64,000 nt of DNA from Epithemia pelagica. Its lineage: Eukaryota > Bacillariophyta > Bacillariophyceae > Surirellales > Surirellaceae. The stretch spans positions 3,968,001 to 4,032,000 of the forward strand of contig OX337230.1 of the NCBI GenBank assembly GCA_946965045.2. Reading direction: 5' to 3'. A program made the position numbers and the translations under genes. Shown here piece after piece: positions 9,501-20,000 of the stretch (positions are counted from its first letter, which is position 1; every line of letters begins with the position of its first letter). The notes under the pieces were generated by a model. That model had not been told where the DNA came from and ran no database searches. It worked only from the letters and a program-made list of their open reading frames with translations.

Positions 9501-11754
9501 CTTCCATGGAGTTGTTGGTACTAGCGGCCTGAGAGTTAAGGTCTTCGCTGTCGCCACCGTTCACATTCAATGACGAAGGACCCGCCTTTTTCAAGTCGAT
9601 AGCTTCTTGTCGCAAGATGTCGATTCTCCTAGTGTTGTCCACCGACCCCTTTCGCGTTCGTTTGGATGTCTTGTTTGTGCTTTCGGATGATTCGGTTGTG
9701 TTGGTAAGTTTGTGGTTGCTGGAAGATTTCTTCAGTTGCGCTTTCTTGTCGTTGTGACTAGTAGCATGTTCTGATTTACTCTGTTCCATCCTTCTGCTAC
9801 TGGCCTCATTTATTATTATGGCTGTGGGACTTTCACCTTCGGATTCACCGTGCAAAGACTTTCTCAAGTTTCGTTTGGGACTACCAGGTTCAGAAGACTC
9901 TGTTTTGTGGGTTTTGCTCGAACTGTCTTCCGAACCTTTTCGTCGAGGTTTGGCATTTGTTTTTGAGTTGGCAGACGAACCAGTTAACTTTGGTACACTC
10001 TGCGATTTCTTGAGGTTTAATCTCTTGGAGCTGTTTCCGGCAGCTGCAATAGCAGCTTTTGTGGTGGAATCACTGGATTCGTTGGAATTGGAGCTGGATT
10101 TTCGAGACTTTTTCGAGTCCTTCTTGTTGGCCACCTTCTTTTTGCCAGTCTCGCCATTCTTGGTATCGTTTTTGGATGTTTTGTTTGATGGCATGGAGGT
10201 GGTAAAGCCGGTGCAAATTTGAAGAATGGAGGGAATTTTGCGGGACGAGGCGGTCGAAGAGGCCGATGATCCTCGAGACAAATCATCATCTCCTCCGTCC
10301 CCTTGATGTTTCCGTCGCGCCGACAAAAAAGATGCCAAACTACTATCATCATCCAAAAAGAAATGCGAAGGTTTTTGTTTCTTGGGACGGATTCGAGGAG
10401 GACTCGACAAGAGCGCAACATCCGCAGCATCTCCCTCGTCACCCGACGAGTCTCTGTTCCCATCACCCTCCTTATTGCTCCTATTGTTATTTGGTCCATG
10501 TTCGTTTCCAAGTGTCGATGCGGCTTGCAAGAGTTGACTAATGACCGAGGATCCTGCACTGGAGCCGGAAAAGGCGGCTTCAATCCCTCGTGGAAAATCG
10601 GCAGCAGCCGCTGCCGCCAAGGCTCGACGATTGTCGGCCCCTGCCAAACCTTCGGCGTAACTTCCCGATCGTCGTCGTTGAACCTTTCGAGGAGGTGTCG
10701 AAAAGACAGAAGCAACGGCCGATGAGAGGGGTGTTGTCGTGTCTCTTGTGGTTGTCGTCGTCAAGGTTCGAGGAGCATTGGTATTAGTTCGGGAAGGAAT
10801 GGTACTGACGGCCGCCGCAACCGTCGGTGTAAACAACAATTCATCTTCTTCGTCGTTGTCACTCAAATCACCCATCCCTCCAAACACTCCCAAGGAAGGC
10901 ATGGAGGCTGTACGAATATAAATTCGTTGTCGTCTCGGTCGGGGCCGAGCTGCTGCCGATGCCGTCGACGACACTGTCGCAGAAGGTTTGTGATGGTTGG
11001 ACGACGACGACGACAACAACTTGGGTTTGGTTGGTTCATTGGATGGTTTATTGGAGGAGGAAGCATCCGATGGAGAACCTTTTTCGACGTTGGGTTTGAA
11101 AGTCGTTTCTGCTTCTCCTTCTTTTGCTACCAAATTTTGTTCCAGAGATGTTTTTTCTTGTGATGGATTCTCTTCCGTTGTCGTTTGACTGGAGGGTTTG
11201 GTAGTATTTTCTTCTTTGTTGTTGTTGTTGTGCTGTGCAGTGTTGCGTTTGGGGGGAGAATCTTCGGACAAGGCTTGGCTATAGGCTCGTTTCAAGAGTT
11301 CTTCCGTCAAGGCAATTCGTGTCGATGCCGGTGACATGGATCGTAATTTCTTGGCATTTTGAAAGGAGGCACTTCGCAACACCTTGTTTTGACTTGCCGG
11401 TGCTCGATCGGAATGACGGGCCTTGTGAGGCCGTGAGGGACCTGGACTTTGCAAACTCAGTAGTTTTTCATGGGCGGCTTCGTACCGTCCCGGTGCCAAC
11501 ACCACGACGCCGGGAGACTCGCTGCGTTTGACACTTGGCATTCCATTCTTGCTGCTACTAGGAGTGTTGTGGTTGTTTTGTGCCGATTTTTCCTTGGGCC
11601 GTAATGCCAAGGAGGATGAGGAGGGTGATTGTGGCTCCTCTTTGACTTGCTCCAGTGGCTGCGTAGGTTGTAGCATGGGTTGCTCTTGGTCCTCCGAGGG
11701 CGAAACTGGATCCGTCTTTTGAATCATTCTTGGCGGCTGGTCTCGTGTCTGCAT
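6577..11754 (-). CDS. Giant Ser/Lys-rich, probably disordered protein with a recurring short basic-serine motif
   Basis: A single uninterrupted 1725-codon frame; no enzyme domain or transmembrane segment is recognisable. The protein is dominated by Ser, Lys, Arg, Thr, Asn and Glu and should be largely disordered. A short motif of the form basic-x-S-x-S-x-x-[KH]-[LVI], often followed by a Ser-rich tail, recurs at least a dozen times; examples are 'LKKSSSMHKLTTTSESS', 'MEKSTSHRRVGSS', 'NLKKSQSVPKLTGSS' and 'QKAASLDHIELP'. Two copies lie in a 102-bp tandem duplication. Such motifs resemble phosphorylation or 14-3-3-type docking sites, but that is inference. The N-terminal ~130 residues contain SP dipeptides. 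The ATG at 11752-11754 is used; a CA microsatellite lies just upstream. I do not recognise the family. Confidence 0.75.
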   Translation of the reverse strand: MQTRDQPPRMIQKTDPVSPSEDQEQPMLQPTQPLEQVKEEPQSPSSSSLALRPKEKSAQNNHNTPSSSKNGMPSVKRSESPGVVVLAPGRYEAAHEKLLSLQSPGPSRPHKARHSDRAPASQNKVLRSASFQNAKKLRSMSPASTRIALTEELLKRAYSQALSEDSPPKRNTAQHNNNNKEENTTKPSSQTTTEENPSQEKTSLEQNLVAKEGEAETTFKPNVEKGSPSDASSSNKPSNEPTKPKLLSSSSSNHHKPSATVSSTASAAARPRPRRQRIYIRTASMPSLGVFGGMGDLSDNDEEDELLFTPTVAAAVSTIPSRTNTNAPRTLTTTTTRDTTTPLSSAVASVFSTPPRKVQRRRSGSYAEGLAGADNRRALAAAAAADFPRGIEAAFSGSSAGSSVISQLLQAASTLGNEHGPNNNRSNKEGDGNRDSSGDEGDAADVALLSSPPRIRPKKQKPSHFFLDDDSSLASFLSARRKHQGDGGDDDLSRGSSASSTASSRKIPSILQICTGFTTSMPSNKTSKNDTKNGETGKKKVANKKDSKKSRKSSSNSNESSDSTTKAAIAAAGNSSKRLNLKKSQSVPKLTGSSANSKTNAKPRRKGSEDSSSKTHKTESSEPGSPKRNLRKSLHGESEGESPTAIIINEASSRRMEQSKSEHATSHNDKKAQLKKSSSNHKLTNTTESSESTNKTSKRTRKGSVDNTRRIDILRQEAIDLKKAGPSSLNVNGGDSEDLNSQAASTNNSMEVNLKKSSSMHKLTTTSESSSNSKTKSAFRRGSEDSNGEKLQDATKSNQSRSVTTNDGVSPKRKDMKKTAASLQSGSASGRKDASSTEDSTSPASEEIALEEGHTSQHSQPKNSSSLPKFSGSAHATTNPTLSRRASDDSTGRGRKGPENSSHSVHTQRPLTGDSNKKDQEMKVSHSKPKDGVGKRKNSKPRTGLQKTERSSEDGETSDHPTNGEEKFVEEYDRKVDNLDETISSSKSKDALGKSNEMIGKKKNGKRSSSMHKVEKVTLVDQKHEPTSTNNRLSSQGHNKTMDDSTSSTASRGLFVEGGSKRRVMKKSTSHRRVGSSSEVRIDLKEDIGATSDAGSGDQNENSEHQQSPEKSKYVVLKRGSMEKSTSHRRVGSSGDPVDLISPEESKDVVLKRGSMEKSTSHRRVGSSGDPVDLIQPTIPNNNKTDDENIEQKDSPDKLKIGKAKRRSLEKASSLNHIGSSVHSMNAKMNGKTKRSEKEVSDLNTSHLQSHEPRDKRKDLRKSASMTKVAEDTKKKVVESIKQRGRERRGSGGVMRNGNTNTSVEKKEDIVPNAEPQRETVGNGKRTGTISGSEGLDNTLQPRHHAGLALDSTKKTEQLESRNDDSVIEKTTCDRVAQHTDARHDRRSFNTRERSTPEFSNEEAKENKPDIPDIERQTKREVVDELKRFAIEAKQSGRPLKKKKKKRQKAASLDHIELPRDEERSVVSLSENLLRRANEPKLGEEGALRSTNDTGLRKFMQKNNRPKSKSPKKMSSNASAPGSSRSRSRSRERQKRRDSPSTTEKGGATWVEFQILMEKLRLEQSIGRTDKSVASTEYRNKMKKRNSTGSLPSEKSNSKGSNHSPKKLMGTTGRNQRDGEGIRSEKDIPTSDTTSEVYQPGGASTEVKPRVPKKNERPESAPRSRSNAIQDSSPSKVRSTPKTTKREAKSSKKGGNKGPLEPASWPKPRRDKVAPKAMIPPEPPL
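8234..8437 (-). repeat. In-frame 102-bp tandem duplication inside the Ser/Lys-rich gene
   Basis: Two adjacent units start at 8234 and 8336 and are almost identical. Because 102 is a multiple of three, each unit adds 34 residues carrying one copy of the basic-serine motif (MEKSTSHRRVGSSGDPVDLI). The near identity indicates a recent duplication. Confidence 0.85.
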
Positions 11755-13346
11755 TCACACACACACACACTTGCGCGTCCACACGTGTACTACAAATTGC
11801 TGGACTGATGCGCTCTCGAATAGAGCTATTGGTCGAACTGGAGCAATCTCGTATAGTCGTCGACAAACAACTCTCGGTGGTCCTCTTCACAACGCGTTCT
11901 TCTTCATTCGATTCCCTTTGTGCCTCTTCTTCTTGTTATCTTTGTTCCAAGTCTCCGGAGAGAGTGTTCTGATCTTGTACACACACGAATTCTATTATCC
12001 GGGAGACGCCGTGTGGTGGTTGCTGTCTCGTCCTTCTTGCCAAATTCGCAACAGACAGTGGCAATCGCAAAAAGAAGAGTGCATAGAGAGAGAAAATAGA
12101 GCATGTAGACAAAGTATGCATAGCCTTTTTGTAGTAGGAGTATTCTTGCGTATTGCCATTGTAGGATGTAGAATAGGAAAGGTACTTCTATAGCCTCAGA
12201 CAGTACAGAAGTGTGACACAGTCCTACTCTATTGTACCTAGAATAGACTCTGAAGCTATTAGTACTCGTATCTCGTAAAGCTAAGTCTGTGGAATGCTAG
12301 TTGTAGATTCCAACGGACAACCCCATATCGGACAATAATAATTGGGCCATTCATCCTTCAAAAAATGGGACACTTGAGACAGAGTTTGTATCTTGATTCG
12401 GAAAGGGCATAAAAAATAATTGGTTGCGTTTCTTGTTTCGGAGAGATGTAACACGCAAAAGAGGGCAATGAGCAATGAGCAAAATGAGCACACACGATAG
12501 ACGATGGGGCTATACCATATCTCTAGATTGATTTTATTGTCCTGTGATGATTAGAAGAAAGATTGTTGATTGCCTCCTCCTGTTTTTTCGGTAGTCTACA
12601 CGTACATTTATGGACGACGATCTGATGAATTCGACTCATTGGCGACTCAAACTGAAACGGGCGGATGTTCCAGTCGATCGTCTCGTCGTCCCTTCTCATC
12701 ACTCCAGGAGTACATTCGGGGATTCCACATTTCTCTACTCTATAATATACCTAGTAGAGGGGGAAACACAGTTTGTCGCAGAACGCCATCTCGTTATGAT
12801 ACACGAGTCTCACTACTTCTCTACTACCTAGAGGAATAGTCTCTCCTCTCCACAGAATTGTGGGTCCATTACTGTTTGGTTTTGCATGTCTCGAGTCCAA
12901 AACCACTCTCTCTCTACGAAGAAGAAGAAGACGCCTTTGCGCGCATGACAGTGGGTGGTTGGTTCTTGTTGTTGTTGTTGTTGTAGTAGTAGTAGCAAAC
13001 GAGGCGGTGTGAACAAATGAGACGGATCCATTCTCCTATTCTATGGGTGTGCCGTCCACAGCAGACAGTGGAACAATCTCCAGAACTATATAATAGAGTC
13101 TTTGGAAACAAAGAAGAAGAAGCAACAGTGTGTGTTTTTTGTCTAGTACCAAACAACAAAACGTATATAGAGTAGAGAGAGAGAGAGAGAGAGAGAGACG
13201 ACCAACAGTCCTTTGGTTGGTTGGGAGCGGTGCCAAGAACCTCACGACGCGCGCGAGTCTTGTCTCGACCCGGAACCACCACCAACGATGGATCAACTAG
13301 ATTGGAAATATCCCCCTGATTTCTTCATGTCGTCCGGTCCCTGTGA
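11755..13346. other. 1.6 kb intergenic region with simple repeats
   Basis: Contains the promoter of the giant minus-strand gene and the 3' flank of the next minus-strand gene. Visible simple repeats are a (CA) run at about 11756-11771, a GTT/GTA trinucleotide run at about 12966-12994 and a (GA) run at about 13175-13198. No convincing gene was seen. Confidence 0.45.
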
Positions 13347-14491
13347 TTACATGATGGTACAACACATGCGGTATTCGATAATTTCTGCAACCACCACCAC
13401 AACAAACGAGGACCAATACAGAAAAAAAAGAGAGAGAGAGAGAACGGCAAGTCGTAACAGCGCATAATAAGAATAGGATGAGACCACCAACCAATCATTC
13501 CCACACGCACAAAACAACAATCACACTCGAAATTCTCTACACACAACAACAACAACCACCAAAGAAACCTACCATACTCGGGATCGTTGGAAATGACGCG
13601 ATGTTGTGTGACCATGTGCGGTTCTTGTTTGGACACGAGGACGCGTTCGTATTGGACGGGTTTTTCTTCCGTCGTGTAATGCACCAAGGGTTGTTCCACA
13701 TCCGCTTCTGGATCTTGTTGTTGTGGAGGTGGCACGGACGAGGATTCCGCTTGTTGTGGTGCGGCACGGGTATCGACACCGCCTTCGGTCCCTCGCAATC
13801 GCGATTGCGACATGGCCGGAATGACTTTGGGTTCCTCTTCGGGGGCTTGTTGAGGTGGAACTGCCGCCGCTGGTGTCGATCGCAACTTGGCGTGGGCAAA
13901 GACGGGCGGTTTACGTTCCGTCACGGCTTGACTGCTGGGGGCCGGCGGTGCGACATTTTCATCGCCTTGGGCTGCGACGCGTTGTTGTCGTCGTTGAGCC
14001 ATGAGGACGGCCTGATCGGCCATGGACAAGGGTTGATTCGGTGGCGGCGGTGGTTTGGGTCGGGGTTGCGCCACGGCATCGGGGGCCTTGCGTTGTGGTG
14101 GTGCGGCGGCAGTTCCGCCGCCATTGCGTTGGGCCGCCTTGGCCAAAATGGCGGCATTCAAGGCATTCTTGCCAGTGTCGCCACCACCACCCCCAAACAA
14201 GGGATGCGGAGGTCGATTGGCCGGTGGTGCGGCCGAGGATTGAGGAGGAGCGGCAGCTGGGACCAATTTCGAAGACGAAGTAGGTTCTTGGGCCGGTCGA
14301 TCTTGATTCATGCGAGCCGCGGCCAGGGCCAATTCATTCTTGGCACCACCCCCTCCAAACAAGGGATGAACGGGTCGACCGGCTGGAGGAGCAGGAGGCA
14401 TGGCAGGAGTATCGTCGACAACTTCTTCCAAAATGGTTTGTTCTTCGTACTCTTCGTATTCTTCCTCCTCTTCGTAATATTCGTCCGCCAT
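13347..14491 (-). CDS. Proline/alanine-rich protein with acidic N-terminus and repeated HPLFGGGG motif
   Basis: Predicted 318 residues. The protein starts with an acidic/tyrosine stretch (MADEYYEEEEEYEEYEE). It then carries two copies of a short motif, 'GRPVHPLFGGGG' and 'NRPPHPLFGGGGG', each followed by an Ala-rich helix-like segment (KNELALAAARMNQ and KNALNAAILAKAAQ). Polyproline runs follow. I propose two exons, 14491-13573 and 13384-13347, joined in frame and ending shortly after 'NDPEY'. The longer frame could start upstream at 14578, but the MADEYY start is more natural. Polyproline plus short amphipathic helices is the kind of composition found in actin-regulatory scaffolds, yet no WH2 or other known domain can be assigned. 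The function is unknown. Confidence 0.6.
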
Positions 14492-15008
14492 GCTTTGTGT
14501 GTAAGAGTGAGTTGTGGATTGGTTGGAAGGAAAGAGGAAACCGACCTTTTGGCTTGTCCCGAGTGCGGATGGATACACTCAAGTGTATTTGTGTCATGGA
14601 AAAAGTGGGAACGGATCGAAAAAGACCGTCGACCGAAAATGACTGATTGGTCATTGAGCAATGCAGGCTGGTTGGTCTTGTCCTGTCTTGGGTGGGCCTT
14701 GCGCAACTTTCGAGCGTTCTTAAATGTGAATAGTTTCAATATATTTAATGAAACGTTTGGAATACAACCGCTCGGAAAATAGACTACGCCGGGCTTCCCC
14801 CCAACAAATATCCAGCCACACCAAGAAACAGAGTTGGGTCAAGTCTCTCCCCGTTCGAACGCCCAAACAAAATTCAGTTTGACACAACATCTCAACCAAA
14901 CAAGACAGAGATTGACACACCTCCATTGAAGCTTCCCCTTTGCGGCACTTGGATTGCCTCCTCTCTTCCTCTCAATACTTTGAAAACTCGAAAGCAACAA
15001 GTGTCACC
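14492..15008. promoter_or_regulatory. Divergent intergenic region before the NECAP-like gene
   Basis: Separates the start of the minus-strand proline-rich gene from the start of the plus-strand NECAP-like gene, so it should contain both promoters. No specific element was recognised. Confidence 0.4.
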
Positions 15009-15981
15009 ATGGACGACTTTGATATGGGATTGCTGGACGACACGGCCTACATGAAGGCTGTGTTGCGGTACGTTCTTGTTTGTTGTTGTTCTTGTTGTCG
15101 TTGTTGGTGACACGTTGGTCGTCTCCAGTGGCAAATCTCTGGTTCGGTCTCTCAGTGTCCTGTCGGCACTCACTCACTCACTCACTCATTATGGATTCTC
15201 TCGTCTTCTTCTTCTTCTCCTCCTCCTCTTCCATGGTTGTGTATGTCTACTAGTCAAAAAATGTTGGGCATGTTCCCCGTCTTCATGTATCGAACCAAAA
15301 ACAAGCAAGCCGGAGAAGAATATCTGTAAGTAGTAGAGTGTCGTCGTGATTGTGGTGGTTCTATCGACCAATGGACCCGAAATGGCCTTGTGCCGAGGCA
15401 GACAGACGTGTGTTCTTCCAATTGGGGGCAAGCTCTGGACCGTGTTCACGGTAACTTACTTGTGTTTTTGTTTTTTGCTGTCTTGGTTTCGTTCTTGGTG
15501 TTTGTGCATCCATGATACTACTGACTCGTGGGGAACATGGAAACGCCATTTTTTCGTACCGACGTGGTTGGTGGGTCGATATGATTCATTGTTTTCTATT
15601 CCATTTTCCATATTCCACAGCGCCGACGAATGGAATTTGCGCAAACCGTTGAAACAATGCAGTTTGCGGGTGGAACGACGGGGCGACATTTTGTTTATCG
15701 TCTTTACCTACAAGGAAGAAGGCAGTCCACCGGCCCTGTTTGCCGTGTGCAAGGTGGATTTAATGGCCGAAAACATGACGCACTATGTCCAACCCGTGGG
15801 CGATTCCTCCCGGTACTTTGCCCTGCGTGTTTCCGATGAAGAAACGGGACGCCAAGCCATGGTCGGTTTGGGCTTTAAAGAACGAGAAGAAGCGGAAGAC
15901 TTTACCCAATGTTTGGTCAATTTTCAAACCGCCATTTCCCGAGAACGCATGGACCGAGCTGCCGAAATGGCGGATCAGTAA
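15009..15981 (+). CDS. NECAP-like adaptin-ear-binding coat-associated protein (PHear/DUF1681 domain)
   Basis: A predicted 163-residue protein of the NECAP family, which binds AP-2 and clathrin-associated proteins during endocytosis. The diagnostic C-terminal part of the PHear domain is clear: 'DSSRYFALRVSDEETGRQA' followed by 'MVGLGFKEREEAEDF'. Three exons are proposed: 15009-15067, 15254-15325 and 15621-15981. The joins are in frame and recreate the family's early strand (MFPVFMYRTKNKQAGEEYLADEW is the diatom counterpart of the 'VYRIPP...GYRASEW' region). The start ATG is preceded by CACC. The protein is shorter than animal NECAPs (about 260 residues) because it ends soon after the domain and lacks the C-terminal WxxF tail motifs. 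Confidence 0.85.
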
Positions 15982-17021
15982 CTACTATATATATACTACT
16001 AGAGAGAGAGAGAGAGGTGTACGAGTGTGTGGGAAACGACGACAAGGAACAATGGACTCGAAGGTGTCAAGCGCACAAACATATATACATACCACAACAA
16101 ACGGGAAACGCATTTGGTTTTTTCTTTTACGATGAGACTTGGTGCAAATCCCTTTGATGATACAAAACAACAACATACAAACCAAACAACAACGACACCA
16201 CACCCGAGGACGCGAGAGAGAATTGTGTAATTTTTTTAGTAGCTGTGTTCTCTGTTTTCAGAAACCAGAGTTCTGCTCGTCGTCTTTTCTGGTTCTTGTT
16301 CTTGTTGCTGTTGTCCTGCTGCAATCCTCTTCTTTGTCGATACAGCAGACTGCTTTGGGAGTCGTTTTGGGGTGCTGTCAAACCACCCACAGACAAGGGA
16401 ACTTATTTAGGAGAGTGGAATGGCGTTTGCTCCTCTCTTTAGATACTCCTTCATTATTTGACATCCACTGCATGTATTCAATCCAGAGACCCGAGAGAGA
16501 GGCGGAATGCATTTCCGATATCCACCAATAAGATAGCATCATCATCATTCTTGGATGAATCCCAGGACAAGGAGGCCAAACAACACCATCCACCAGTACA
16601 TCGTATTATACTCCCCTCCATGTATATGGTCGAGCGCTAGATACTCTACCCAAAGATCCCAACGAGCTTGGCGTCGCGTTTCGATCGCGTTGATTCGCGC
16701 ATCTTCGAAGAAGTTCCTTCCGTGACGTAGATATATCACACGTGGACCGACGACCGTGATGGATTTGCCCACAATTTCATCTGTTCGGCGGCACACACGC
16801 GCATCTTTTGTGGTGGTTCTTTTCTTTTGGTCCAGCTCGGTCGAGAGACAGTCAGCTCTCTCATTTCCCAAATCTCTCCGTCAATCACACCATCCTTTGT
16901 GTGTGGTCGGTGTGTTTTGAATGATTCATTCCTTTCGAATTGTTGTCGTTGTTGTTGAGACTTGATTGACACTCCATCCACATTATTGGTTCTCCTACAC
17001 GCAACCACAATACGCAGCATC
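15982..17021. other. About 1 kb intergenic region upstream of the ABCC gene
   Basis: Holds the 3' flank of the NECAP-like gene and the promoter of the ABCC gene. There is an AT/AG-rich simple stretch at about 15988-16016. No gene is recognised. Confidence 0.4.
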
Positions 17022-20000
17022 ATGGCACTGGTGGCACTCTTTTTCTATACCTTGCTCATTCTGCCCTTGGCGCATCCCTTTGTCTCGGGGAGTAGTAGTA
17101 ATACAGCGGCATCCTCCTCGACCTGGAGTACAACGACTACCACAAGCCTTGCGGCGACTCCATCATCCTCATCGACGAACAGTCCCAGACGACAACCAAG
17201 ACGGAGCCGCTTGTTTGCACCCCGACGGTTGACCGAATCCCTTTCCGGAGTCGAATCTTTAAGACGACGGCAATGGTGGAGATTTCCGGGACGAACCACC
17301 CACCATGACAACAAGGACCTCACGGACGCATCCACACGAGCTGCTCCCACAGAAACAACCACCACCACAACCGCCAAAACTCTAGCGGAATTTCCCTGGT
17401 GGTCTCGGTTGCTCTTTTCGTATAGTATTCCCTTGTTGCAAACGGCCCAAGATCGTCATTTGCAAGTGGACGATGCCTTTGGCGTTCCCTCCCACCAACA
17501 AATGGAATCCTCCGTGACGCGATTGTCCGAGATTCATGCCCGTTTGCAACGCGAATCGTCGTCATCGGCAACACTCGTTCCACCATCACACCAACCACAG
17601 AAGGAACAAGCCTGGGTGTCGTCGCAAGCCTGGTTGTTGACCAAGGCCTTGATGTTGCATCAACGACGAGCCTTGATTACGACGGGATTGTTGCGACTGG
17701 TCAATACGGCCATTCAAGCCTTTCCCGCCTTGTTGGTGGCCCGCTTGTTGCGCTTGGCCGAAGCGGGCACGACCGTGCCCGCCACAAAAGCCATTCAAGC
17801 TGCACTCGCACTCGTCAGTGTCTTGTCCCTCAAAATGATGGTGGAAAATCAATACTTTCATCAAGTCGTTCAATGTGCCACAGCGGTACGAGGCTCCGTG
17901 TCGGGCCTCGTCTTTGACAAGGCCTTGGCCTTGCCCGGAGGAGGCAGTGGCGTCCGGCATCCCATGACACTGGTCGATCGCCAACAACAAACCAACAACA
18001 AGAACAACAAGAACAACAACAAGTCACTGGATCCATCGGCTGCTTCCACGACGACTGCCCCAACCACCACCACAACAACAACGACGACGACAGCACCCAT
18101 TGGTTCGGGCGGTGTCTTGAATTTGATGCAAAGCGATGCCGGCTTGTTGGAATTGGCGGCCTTGCAAATTCACACCACCTGGGATGGTTTGTTGCAATTG
18201 GCGGTCTACACGAGCTTGTTGGTCCGCGTCTTGGGACCCAGTGCCTTGTACGGCTGTGCCGTCTTGGTGGCCACCATTCCGCTCAATAGTTGGACGCTCC
18301 GGCTCTTGAATCGATTGTCCCGCTACGAGAATCAAGCCAAAGATGCCCGCACGAAACGCACCACAGAATCGATTGCCCATATGAAACTCTTGAAATTGTT
18401 TGGCTGGCAGGATAATTTTGCCCAGGACATTGAATATCATCGCCAGGAAGAATTGCAACGGCACGTGGCCCGCGGTGTCGTGCGAGCCTTGAACAGTGCC
18501 ATTTCCAATGCCGTGCCGGCGCTCGTCTTGGTGGTGACGCTGCGAGCCTATGCCCGGACGGGAGCGCCCATTGTCGCGTCCACCATTTTTACCGCCATTT
18601 CCCTCTTTCATCAATTGCGCTTTCCCCTCTTTTTTTATCCCATGCTCATTGATGCCTTGGCCAATGGACGAAATGCCATGGTCCGCATTGCCAATTTTGT
18701 CGCCACACCTGAAACGGTACCCTACGTGCAACACTTGCCGGCTGTGGAGATTGCGGCGGGGACGAATCCCCATTACAACAAGAATCAGACTGCCGCGTCC
18801 TTGTCGTCGTCCGTGGACCCATCATCCACGACGGGTGGTGGTGCCATTGCCATGCAGCATGGCAACTTTTTGTGGTCCGTATCGCAAGGAACACCCAGCA
18901 ACGACAAGAAGAATATGGATCCAACGAACCAAGACAAAGACGACAACAATGACGAGACACGGCCAGTGGTTCCATCGTCGTCGTCGATCCCCGCCTTGGC
19001 GCGTGTCAATTTCCAAGTCTCTCCCGGAGAAATGGTGGCCGTGGTCGGGTCGGTCGGTGCCGGGAAGAGTGCCTTGATCCAAGCTCTCTTGGGCGAATTA
19101 AATCCCGTTCCCAGTCTCTTAATGGAACAAGCCCTGTCCCACTCCACCGAGCCGAATGCCGCAACTACTAGTACGGACCAAACGACGACGACCCTCTTGC
19201 CGTCGCCCGACCAAAGTCCCGTCGTGACCATTCATGGAGAAGTGGCCTATTGCTCGCAAGAAGCATGGTTGCCCAAGGGTACCATTCGAGAGGCAATTAC
19301 CTTTGGTCGGGAGTACGATGAAACCCGGTATCGGGCCGCCATTCGAGATGCCGGATTGGACAAGGACATTGCCGAAGAAGCCACGAATGGTGACAACAAT
19401 GACAAGGACAATTCCCACAAGGGTCCACTCCGTCACGATACCAATGTCGGAGAACATGGATCGTCGCTGTCAGGAGGTCAACGCGCTCGTGTGGCCTTGG
19501 CCCGAGCCTTGTACGCAGCCCACGCCAAGGTATTTTTGTTGGACGATTGTTTGGCGGCCTTGGATGCCAGTGTTGGATCGACCGTCTTTGAACGCTTGTC
19601 CCAACGATTGCGATCGCAAAATGCGGCCGTCTTGTTGGTCACCAACGATCCATCCTTGCCACGACGATGCGACCGGACCATTCTCATGGGACGTGTGGAT
19701 GATGACGGGTCGTCGTCGTCGTCGTCGTGTTGTACCATTGTGGATTCGGGATCGTACGATGAACTCCTGGCTCGAGGCCATGACCTTTCCAGTTTTGCTC
19801 CCTCCGATGAAAACGACGACGACAACGACGTGGCCAATCAAAGCCACGTGACATTTGACCATGGCGGATCCAGCAAAAAGGTTTATCCGGTCACGAAACA
19901 ACAACAACAGGCCTTTCAAAGCACCAAGTCAGCAGAACCTCCCAAGTTGATGAAACTCAACAAACACAACATTATTCACGTGGGCAACAATGCCGCCGGT

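Noticed and set aside
11904-12193. Frames in the 11.9-12.2 kb intergenic region
   Set aside because: Both strands are open only over short stretches and neither encodes recognisable sequence.
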